From an uncultured Flavobacteriales bacterium (GTDB lineage: Bacteria; Bacteroidota; Bacteroidia; Flavobacteriales_D; Sanyastnellaceae), in contig CALKUW010000177.1 in the NCBI GenBank assembly GCA_937996585.1, positions 1 through 14,480 of the forward strand: a stretch of 14,480 nucleotides of DNA, given 5' to 3'. Shown piece after piece: positions 6,401 through 12,200 of the stretch (positions within the stretch are counted from its first letter, which is position 1; each line of letters begins with the position of its first letter). The notes beneath the pieces are model-generated. The model worked only from the letters and a program-made list of their open reading frames with translations, had not been told where the DNA came from and searched no databases. The position numbers and the translations under genes were made by a program.

Positions 6401-9059
6401 ATTGGGGGTCGCAGGCCATGCTGAAGTTGAAGTCGAGGTCGGTCGGGAAGAACGGGTAGCACGTTTCCACAAAACTGGACGCCTCACAGGGAGGGTCCAG
6501 TTCGAGCTCCACATGCAGGGAATTCGGGGCCAACACTTTCGTCAGATCGTCCCAATCCAACACCCCGTTGCCATTGATGTCCGCTGCCGCTGTGTATCCG
6601 CTGGCCTCAGCGCCATAATATGCGAGGAATTGCATCAAATCAGCAATGTTACCCAATCCGTCGCCGGTCAAATCCAGCCCTAGGATGTCGAATGTTGACC
6701 CATCCAGCGAGACTTGAGTCGTGCCTTCTGGAATGATCTGGACGTCGATGTCCCCGGTGATACTGCCATCGGTCGTCAATTGGGCCAACAGCACACGTTG
6801 GTCCGCGCCACACAGCTGATTGGCATCACCGACGATCGTGTAGAGCCCGCCACCGATGTCGTCGACCATCTCCACAGCCCCTCCTTCCTCGAAGTTCAAA
6901 TACCACGTGTCCGACGGGGATGCTAGATAAGAGACGGGGCCTTCGCCGAGAGCACTATTTGGTACTCGATCTAGGCCAATGGTCAGCCAGCTGTCATATC
7001 GCGTGTCCGGGAAGCCTGCTGCGTAAACCAAAGGGTTGATGTCGCTGCCAAGCACATAACTAGCATTGGCCTGAAAAAACTCGGTGGAGGTGAAGATGCC
7101 ACTCCCGGCGGGTGTGGTCAGGGACACCACGCGGTCGCCGGGGTTCTCGCAGGTGACATAGTACCGATAGGTGCTCAAGCCTTCCGGCACCAGCTCCGGA
7201 ATCAAGTCGTTGTCGAGGATGACCTCCTCCACTTCGATGCAGTACTCCGAGCCGAACGACACGGTCGTCTGGATGGAGGTTGTCGTGGAGGCGTCCCACG
7301 CGCACGAGGACGTGAGGGTGATGGTGTACTCTCCGGCCACATCATACTCGTGGGTCACAGAGCTCAATCCCAACCCGGCGACCGGCGCACTGCCATCTCC
7401 GAAGTCCCAGCTGAAGAGGATTTCGGCGTCCGGCGTGGCCGCCAAGGCTGCAGCAGCGGTGACCACGTCGAGGTCCATCGAAGTGAGGATGAGGGAGGGC
7501 AGATTGCACGGGGGGACGGTGATCTCATCACAGTCCAGTGGGGTCAATGCTGCCGACAGCGTGATGCCGCTGGTCGGCGTCAAGGGGCCATCGAAGGCGC
7601 CTTCCATGCTGCCGCCCTCCAATATGGCATCCGAGGGGATGGTCTCCAGAATCAGTGACAAGGTCTCACAACTGGTGCCGTCGTCGCCCGCCCAGTTGGA
7701 GGGTACCACATCCAAGTCGGCGGACAGCGGGAGGAATTGGCTTCGGCCGGCGGCCAGCACGAGGTCATTGCCGCCACCCAAAGCGACCATGTCCGGGTGG
7801 TGAATAAAGGGTTGGGTGCCATTGCCGAACCAGCTGAAGCCGCTGACCGTTTCTCCGAGGTCCGTGGCAAACTCTTCGTGGAGAATGAGGTCTCCGCCGG
7901 CGAGGATGCCATTCTCGTTGACATCAATGAGCATGTGGAAGGGGGGATTCTGGTCCCCGGCGTGATCTGGATCGATGTGGTCCTTGGCCATGCCCGCCAC
8001 GAGGAATTGCCCCATGGGATCTATGGTTTCCATGGCGAAACCGGCCAGGGCGAGGCCAGCGTGCGGACCGTTCGGGTCAAACACCTGCGCCTGCTGCAGC
8101 AATCCATCCGCGTAGCTCAGGACGTGGATTCCGAAGGCCTCCGTCGCGGTGTGGTTGCTCAGGGCCACGACCTGTCCGTTTTGACCGAGAAAGGCCAGGT
8201 CCGCCACGGCAATGGTGCCGGCATTGCCCATGAGGCGGGAGGTCCATTCGGTGCCGCCCGCATAGTTCAAACGGTGCACTGCACCGCAAGGAAGGGTGAA
8301 GCCCGTCGTCCCGTTGAGGGTTCCTCCGATGAGGTATCCGTCGCCGGGAATGTGCACAATGGTGGAGGCCATGTCGTGGTCGTCCACCTGCGGGGTGGTG
8401 TCCAGTTTGCGCGACCAGAGCCGGACGAATCCTGTCGCACCAATTTCGAACTCGGACACCACAGCGGAACGGGATGCACCCGGTCCGGATGCGCCCATCC
8501 AGCCCGCACAGGCAATGCGGAGTGCGCCCCCTTCTTCGCGGATTGTGAGGTCGAGATAGCGCCCTTCATTGGTGCTGCCTCCCCCGCCTGGGAAGGGGTC
8601 GATGAACGTTTCCACAACGACGGGGCCTCCAGTGGCATTGGGGTCGAGCCGGCAGAGGAAGGCCGAGGCGCTGCTGAGGTAATCCGTCTCGCCGACGAGG
8701 ATGAGCTCACCGGCGAGCGGGCCGACCGGGATCAATTCCATCGCCCCGATTTGGTCTTTGGCGCCGATGTCAACGCGGGTCTGCCAGACGATGGCCCCGA
8801 GTTCATCTTGTCGCGTGAGCAGGATGTCCTGCACGCCGGAAGGGTATTGGAGGTTGGCGGCAAGGAGCCGGTCGGTTCCCAAGGAGGGGTCTGTCAGAAT
8901 GATGGGCTCTGAAAGCGCCTCTTGGCCCAACGAGTAGGCCCATTCTTGGGATTGGGTCCATCCGGAGGTGGACATGAAGAGCAGAGCGAGGCCCAGAAGG
9001 AATCGGAGGCAAGCAGAGTGCGCGTTGCTGCCTCCTTTGGCAAGAAGGTGAAAGAGCAT
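438..9059 (-). CDS. P1: giant secreted multidomain protein with PKD, thioredoxin-like, seven-blade propeller and dockerin-like tail (2873 aa)
   Basis: Starts at ATG 9057-9059 and ends at TAA 438-440. Residues 1 to ~35 form a Sec signal peptide (hydrophobic FLLGLALLF at 20-28), which fixes the start; no Shine-Dalgarno site precedes it. Order of domains: propeller-like N-region (~40-510); PKD domain (~520-602, WDFGDGS...HEYDVAGEYTITLT); dockerin-like calcium-loop pair (~793-845: D796/T798/D800/D807 and D827/N829/N831/D838); beta-rich region shared with P2 (~1082-1417); modules A (1418-1579) and B (1593-1776); beta module (1781-1904); PKD-like domain (1913-1998); thioredoxin-like domain (2029-2172, WCNAC, cis-Pro in YFPT); module C (2174-2332); seven-repeat propeller (2333-2732); beta module (2736-2842); Cys-bracketed single dockerin-like tail (2844-2873). 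No standard type IX CTD is present. Function is unknown; a surface or matrix protein is inferred. A UUCG hairpin on each side suggests it is transcribed alone. The last third has lower GC3 in hand samples. Confidence 0.95.
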   Translation of the reverse strand: MLFHLLAKGGSNAHSACLRFLLGLALLFMSTSGWTQSQEWAYSLGQEALSEPIILTDPSLGTDRLLAANLQYPSGVQDILLTRQDELGAIVWQTRVDIGAKDQIGAMELIPVGPLAGELILVGETDYLSSASAFLCRLDPNATGGPVVVETFIDPFPGGGGSTNEGRYLDLTIREEGGALRIACAGWMGASGPGASRSAVVSEFEIGATGFVRLWSRKLDTTPQVDDHDMASTIVHIPGDGYLIGGTLNGTTGFTLPCGAVHRLNYAGGTEWTSRLMGNAGTIAVADLAFLGQNGQVVALSNHTATEAFGIHVLSYADGLLQQAQVFDPNGPHAGLALAGFAMETIDPMGQFLVAGMAKDHIDPDHAGDQNPPFHMLIDVNENGILAGGDLILHEEFATDLGETVSGFSWFGNGTQPFIHHPDMVALGGGNDLVLAAGRSQFLPLSADLDVVPSNWAGDDGTSCETLSLILETIPSDAILEGGSMEGAFDGPLTPTSGITLSAALTPLDCDEITVPPCNLPSLILTSMDLDVVTAAAALAATPDAEILFSWDFGDGSAPVAGLGLSSVTHEYDVAGEYTITLTSSCAWDASTTTSIQTTVSFGSEYCIEVEEVILDNDLIPELVPEGLSTYRYYVTCENPGDRVVSLTTPAGSGIFTSTEFFQANASYVLGSDINPLVYAAGFPDTRYDSWLTIGLDRVPNSALGEGPVSYLASPSDTWYLNFEEGGAVEMVDDIGGGLYTIVGDANQLCGADQRVLLAQLTTDGSITGDIDVQIIPEGTTQVSLDGSTFDILGLDLTGDGLGNIADLMQFLAYYGAEASGYTAAADINGNGVLDWDDLTKVLAPNSLHVELELDPPCEASSFVETCYPFFPTDLDFNFSMACDPQWALVRFPDELYDLSEYQLDCYVQIRGGLGETDNIRINLDPSSVSLSDFAGFFRGRIIPLDWPRISDGSPTTWDYTAELKFYQEGAYEEGLDPCHVIEKTDYCSSGVGPLWYARELLPSLSVDLSACAASASPLPPFLESRGLTYRIDGLPDGVSEAQFMSAFEAGEDLSPYGAPLDSVELQPGITPLDCGGYGYEMVTSFPVFTAVASANGIEYTEVATGEVFSASEFEAVPRAIAIEDPRIQLQALLVQPPTGSNDLTPAGPFGPFSALPGFGDDCADLTEVSLGGQAIVVNPLLYAGGVNDWGDVSVTPDVGHNGITLLDSLVYDDQGLLTLGQLAPGETLSLINTGETNECPSEPVALATFSASIGSPSSVGGTNGIEGPCPPGYDCQGIGLTASTVVSHEDMGSDDYDVNDVVVQLQLDGAANAGPLSWSITNVENEVVATGQTAAGDSGGPLTLTLPGGSYTLDVDASCGAYTPQLSLSSGTAMQYGIPTQLLPVSLAPTIGPASFSFTLPGGLGIPLGSSWSATGCNAAFDHSSMPFGTYTPPPGTVIGQEDNIKLSMEVFNDGSGNIYNFGFIAMAPTGPLSGKAFHTSNVNAVYDLSAFPNVTEVSFDFYDGAGVENLRVNGATWLIDEFELMAPGVASGVTMSVTTQNFAGYQTGTVTLTGNVQELWVGGQQFSVDNLCVKHDGTIVTATGPACPDQCEGGSDFDALPFGEKYGDLPSGATTFVAIGDVAFDADGIPVSLYELTSSSGFLGYQYAHVDGPQAAYGFGGGNTLELRNVTASFDIASVYPETDTLCLHFLDEGGYENLSINGSTLTITANGKGGLAALDGTSLGGVDIAVSGTPFTTGSGTPVAYAGILSLIGDVDELVIGGQEFWIDSLCIGIPGPPDSATLAEVLDNGGEEGLLDLLSLAVDLDTASCQMAVAIQLDPGFPAVDSIGIQLVGAETGTVYSEGPQVFAVTESGEFHQGLIATMVPIPDVGNAQLLSLSLSFSDLNTAVLVDAPDIVVPGCVQGGTDYPCDVDATFLTLQTNCVLAFSAPAGGGGSGTFIETWTLNGNPVAIAGDLTSFSLELEQDVPHTLCRTLTSINDPNCTDTYCTTVTPFCEEEAADEAANPCHAQFEHESDIMDPTAGGTIAPDFTAVDTEGVEHNLYDLLNQDKKVILSFFSTWCNACLNYHNTGALEDIWQSYGPSGTDEVYVFHIEADNTTTSDDLNGTGSATVEDWSSAISAPIIDDGFGIADDYAISYFPTIITICPDGSHSESGQISAEAHTTILFDAACASGTELLSGAVATENGIELTIKDYEAADGTLTSGTGTFTLPPASFGANRVLALNGAGAEYDLSGVGAGWSELTLEFMDQGGPIQIILDSETHEINIAGIAPYSYFDVFEFGGYTVELVAWEYGNFPYRYGILNVKGTPNNIGMAGQLLWLDNLCLESCMWHQAGQTIVGDGQETGLGAMISLSSDGQRMAVSGYDNPALPETTTNNYAGLVRVYEWSDAAAQWLQIGGDITGEFTAAFAFKISLSDDGQRLAVGAPGFPFVTENSYPGSVRVYEWDAAAENWVQLGEALLGDLPEEQFGHSVSLSGDGTRLCAGAPTGIGRIQVFDWNEATGLWEQVGQDLLGEPSLHLNMGRVVNLSADGLRLANQHTGYDAAGTYVTNHVSVYEWDAGSGQWTPMGDELVGNAWETPTRPVLSEDGLRLAVGFSSSPGYDARAEVYEWNPASGSWNLLGQMIDLGGTGDFTSTAVDLSLDGSILAYSESSHDDRKGRAGMYAWDGATGQWVPMGQELMGTSKGDRFGSGISLAGDGTRMAFGATGEDLNGSSSGTVRAFDWCAAPEAAETISDLILEGDVIADYFDLNGALLDNSCWLAVSLTLPDFALNGASQAVLVDAQGQPVPLLEPIDGSGNYDIDISGLNAGETIQLMVSDDQGSFTVPGITLTVPECGSGAPFCPSDIDGNGATNTQDLLVLLANFGLDCE
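864..2063 (-). repeat. Seven tandem propeller repeats in P1
   Basis: Residues 2333-2732 hold seven repeats of about 52-69 residues. Each has a core like SLSxDGxRLAVG, then VRVYEW, then a short turn and W-x-x-x-G-x-x-L-x-G. Repeat boundaries are near residues 2333, 2402, 2461, 2513, 2573, 2626 and 2681. The count matches a closed seven-bladed beta-propeller. The pattern resembles FG-GAP/WD-like repeats of secreted bacterial and algal proteins. The last repeat ends FDWC instead of YEW and lacks the W...G closing part, as expected if another strand closes the ring. A ligand-binding or protein-protein role is inferred; no catalytic residues are evident. Confidence 0.85.
2064..2540 (-). repeat. 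Module C of P1, a diverged copy of the GGQ-LDDxC module
   Basis: Residues 2174-2332 lie directly between the thioredoxin-like domain and the propeller. They show the module pattern: ATENGIEL, VLALNGAGAEYDLS, LTLEFMDQGGPIQIIL, then YGILNVKG and AGQLLWLDNLCLESC. The GGQ triplet is AGQ here. This is the most diverged copy in P1 and aligns with the A copies through ENGIxL and with all copies through the final WLDNLC. Confidence 0.65.
2544..2975 (-). other. Thioredoxin-fold (redoxin/TlpA-like) domain inside P1
   Basis: Residues 2029-2172 begin APDFTAVDTEG, continue KKVILSFFSTWCNACLNYH and end with DDYAISYFPTIITICPDG. These are the standard landmarks of AhpC/TSA- and TlpA-like domains: the APDF entry, a CxxC active site (C2064, C2067 after W2063) and a cis-proline (P2143) before a TI strand. 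Both cysteines are intact, so thiol-disulfide activity outside the cytoplasm is plausible. P1 and P2 have many paired cysteines that could be substrates, but that is inference. Confidence 0.85.
3066..3323 (-). other. PKD-like Cys-rich domain of P1, paralogous to one in P2
   Basis: Residues 1913-1998 begin CDVDATF and carry WTLNGNPVAIAG and PHTLCRTLTSINDPNCTDTYCTTVTPFC. P2 residues 768-846 align with the same landmarks: CDVSAAF, WSLDGNPLGLAN, THEVCLTATDPDDASCTATQCMTVSC. Position and sequence both match, so the domain is part of the shared scaffold. The fold is inferred from PKD-type spacing and is not certain. Confidence 0.65.
3732..4808 (-). repeat. Tandem modules A and B in P1
   Basis: Module A covers residues 1418-1579 (4323-4808) and module B 1593-1776 (3732-4283). 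Shared landmarks in order: an aliphatic strand with NVNAVYDLS or NVTASFDIA, then FYDGAGVENLRVNG or FLDEGGYENLSING, then LTGNVQELWVGGQQF or LIGDVDELVIGGQEF, and finally VDNLCV or IDSLCI. Each module is preceded by a Cys-containing linker. Module A is closely matched by P2 12746-13234 and module B by P2 12182-12706, in the same order. I recognise no named domain family. Confidence 0.75.
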
Positions 9060-9217
9060 GTGGGGATAGGGTAGAGGGAGGTGGTCAGTTGTGATCGATA
9101 TCGCTTGGGGGCAGGTGTGCAGGCCAGTGAAGTGGAGCGGGTGTCTCCTCTCGACGCTGGCTTGAACGCCCGGCCGGTTGGTCTATTGCATGCCGAAATG
9201 AATGTGCAAAGGGTGAA
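9060..9217 (-). other. Leader region upstream of P1
   Basis: This gap lies between the hairpin after P2 and the P1 start, and should contain the P1 promoter because the hairpin would isolate P1 from the upstream gene. No good TAnnTTTG element is present on the minus strand. The only weak hint is a TTTG at 9208-9211 with TAGACC (9180-9185) about 21 nt downstream. No riboswitch, RNA gene or repeat was recognised. The bases just before the ATG are C/T-rich, with no Shine-Dalgarno motif. Confidence 0.2.
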
Positions 9218-9245
9218 GGAAAGGGGAGCCGAAGCTCCCCTTTCC
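9218..9245 (-). terminator. Perfect UUCG-tetraloop hairpin terminator after P2
   Basis: The minus strand reads GGAAAGGGGAGC, TTCG, GCTCCCCTTTCC: a perfect 12-bp stem with a C(UUCG)G tetraloop, 29 nt after the TGA of P2. It uses the same loop and a similar G/C core to the hairpin after P1. No long free U-tail follows; the T residues sit in the stem. The shape could act on either strand, but no plus-strand gene is present. Confidence 0.8.
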
Positions 9246-9274
9246 AAGGGGTTTTATTGCGTGGTGAAAGACAC

Positions 9275-12200
9275 TCATTCGCTGCAGACCAGGCCGAAGT
9301 TGCCGAGCAGCAAGAGCAGGTCCTGCGTGTTGGTTTCGCCGTCCACGTTGATGTCCGTCGGGCAGGGGTTCGTCAACACGAACGCGCACGACCCATCGTC
9401 GAACTGGGCCGAAGCGTCGAAGTTGCTGGCCTCTGCATAGGTGCACCCCGGTTCCAGACAGGAGCCATCGTCCTGGGTGGCCTCCGGCCAGTAATTCGGA
9501 GCGCTGGGGTCGGTGCATCCGGGCACGGGATCACCCGGACAATCCGTGATGACCGTGACCATCTGCGTGCAGGTTGCACTGGACTGGTTCCCGCATGTAT
9601 CCTGAGCAATGGTAACCATGTCCCGCTGCACCAGAATGTAGTCCTCACATTCGGCGAGGATGTCGACCTCGGAATAAGTGAACATGCCCGGTTCCGGATA
9701 GCAATTGTCGACCAATGTGAAATCGGCGAGACCGCCGCTGATGCCCACAATGAAATTGATCCAATCGGTCTCATTGCTGGGAAGTGCATCACATGAGAGT
9801 GACAGGGTGGTGTCGTTCGGGCATGTGATGGCAATCACGGGTGGGGTTTCGTCCTCGATGTTGACCACCTGTTCGAACGTGCTCACATTGCCGCAGTGGT
9901 CCATTGCCGTGTAGGTCAGGATGTAACCGTCGTAGCAAGTGCCGCTCGTCGACTCGCACACGACTTCCGCGAGTTGAAGGTCGCAATTGTCGGAAATGGC
10001 AATCAATCCGAGGGCCTGCATCTGTTCGAACGAACAACCTTCCCACTGGTCGCATTCAAGGGTCACATTGACCTCCCCCTCAATCGTGGGTGCGATGTCG
10101 TCGATGACCTGGATCAGCTGTTCACCGGTCACGACCTCGCTTCCGCATTGCGCGCTCCAGGTGCGGATGATGGTGTAGCAACCCGTTCCCGGAGGGCCCA
10201 ATTCGGCATCCGTGTAGGTCAATGTCGCGTTCGCAGCATCACAGCCGTCGGGGTATTCGGCAGTGGCCATCCCGGTGGTGTTCGGTGATACATCGGTGTC
10301 GCACGGTCCATTGGCGTACAATTGGACATCCGGGGGCACGGTCAGCACGATGGATCCTCCACCGTATTGGCACGAGCCGTCGTCATCCGTGGCCTCCGGG
10401 TTGTAGTTGTCCGCACTGGGGTCGGTACATCCGGCCACTTCGTCCTGGTCGCAGATGCCGTCCGCGTCGGTATCGGGGCAACCGTCCCCCGCGCTGACGC
10501 AGATGTCGTCGATCATGCATTCGTCGCCGCCGAAGGCGAGCATGTCCACATCGCCCACGATGCCGATGACGGCATTGACCGCCACCACGCTGCCGTTGGC
10601 GGACGTCTCGGGGAATGCGGCCAGGAACAGCTCGCAGCCTCCCAGGATCGCCCCGTGCCAACCGGCCATCTGGCTGAGGTCGCTGATGGCGAGGGAAGCA
10701 CCATTCACGGTGATGCGCGTATTGTTGCCCGCCGCGCGGACGACGATACAGAGGCTGTCGGTCACCGGCACCGCGGACTGCACATCGAACTCGGCGATGA
10801 TGTTGTTGAGCTTCAGCACGCGGCCGACGCCCACCAGACCGGCGGTTTCGGTCATCATTTGGTTGTAGGTGGGGGCGGCCGGACCGGAAACCGGCGGCAG
10901 GGCCTCGGCGTACACATCGAAGTCTCCACTTGTGAAGGCGAAGTCCCCCGGATTCACGTGCACGGAAGCACCGGACCCGGAATCTCCCCAGCTGGCCCCG
11001 GAAAGGTCGCTGTCGAAGTCGGTCAGGCCGTCGCACGCGATGTTGCAGGCCTCATTCGTCAGGATGAGTTGCTGGCAGCTTCCGTCGTCCACGTTGGCGC
11101 CGGGATTGTACTCTGCGTAGTCGGGTGAAGTGCAGCCCGGCGTGATGATGTCCTTGATGCAGCGAACCGAGTATCCTCCCCCCGGAAGTGACGTTGCACG
11201 GCTGATGTCCGTGAATTCAGATGAAAGGGACCAGCTCCAGGGGTTGTCGTATTCGCTGTTGTACGAGGAGGTCCAGAATCGTCCTCGGGTCCCGGCTTCC
11301 TCGAAATTTCCAAAATAGGCATTGCGGTAGCCCGCAGGCAGGGCGGTGAAACCAAGCAGGTCGGTTCCGTTGCCGTCGTTCGCCCATCCGCTGGTCGATT
11401 TCAGTGCGGTACCCACCCCTTCGGTAATGGCGAACACATCGTAAATGTCCGGGGTGAAGTCGGCCGGGTCCATGCCTCCGGCGATGGCGAGTTCGATGAA
11501 GTCAGCGTCGGTGGGCGTACGCCATCCTGCAGGGCAGATCTGGCGGTTGTCCATGACGGCGTGCCAATTGTACAGGCGTCCATAGGCATCGAGGGCCGCC
11601 GCCTCACTGCACGCGTCAAAGTCCGGGGACAGGCTCGCGCAACCGCTGCCGCCTTCTCCATACACGGCACTGGCACCTTGGGTCGTGTTCGTCCATGTGG
11701 CGTCTTCGACATTGCCGGGAATCGGACTGCCATCGGCATACTGCGTCGTGCGCAGGTTTTCCGAGAACCAGCACTTGTCGCCGATCAGGACCACATCGTA
11801 CAGGTAGCCGTCCATGGTGGGGGACAGACAATAGGTCGGGGCCGGAATGCAGCTGCCGTCGTCCTCTGTGGCCTCCGGGTTGTAATTCGATGCCGTCACA
11901 TCCGTGCAGCCCGGCACGCAGGACACGGTCATGCATTGCGTGGCGGTGCAGCTGGCGTCATCGGGGTCGGTCGCGGTCAGGCACACCTCATGGGTGCCCG
12001 GGGGGAAACCGAGGTTGATGAAGGAGGCGTTGGCCAAGCCCAGAGGATTGCCGTCCAGCGACCACTGGAGCAGGGCGTCGCTCGGCGGTGCGACGAAGGT
12101 GAAGTTGCATTCGCCGTCCAGTTCGGCCATGCCGAATGCGGCGCTGACATCACAGGTCGCGTTGGCGGACCCGTCGTCCCCGCTGATGCAGAGGTCGTCC

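Larger units (their letters stand above)
9386..11911 (-). repeat. Five dispersed GCTD...DDGSC Cys-pair spacers in P2
   Basis: Five 21-residue units start GCT and end DDGSC, with a middle like SxxNYNPEAT. They lie at 11849-11911, 11075-11137, 10370-10432, 9458-9520 and 9386-9448. The first, third and fourth are close to each other, e.g. ASNYNPEATEDDGSC and ADNYNPEATDDDGSC. The two cysteines are 19 residues apart in every copy and probably form a disulfide; the Asp-rich end may bind calcium. They sit at domain edges: either side of FISUMP, before the HYR block, and before the tail. The motif is familiar from many Bacteroidota secreted proteins. P1 has no copy. Confidence 0.85.

Noticed and set aside
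7737..8912. Plus-strand open frame of 391 codons
   Set aside because: Antisense to the N-terminal region of P1, in which the minus frame runs from a good signal peptide without a break.
9180..9211. Promoter for P1 (TTTG at 9208-9211 and TAGACC at 9180-9185)
   Set aside because: The downstream element matches TAnnTTTG poorly and the spacing is about 21 nt. It is mentioned only as a weak hint under the leader region.
9060..9277. P1 and P2 as one gene broken by a stop or frameshift
   Set aside because: P2 ends in a complete Cys-bracketed tail followed by a perfect hairpin, and P1 begins with its own signal peptide. They are two genes.
9386..11911. CRISPR-like or mobile-element repeats from the similar DNA units here
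   Set aside because: The units are in frame, unevenly spaced by hundreds of bases and encode the GCTD...DDGSC protein motif. They are protein-level repeats.
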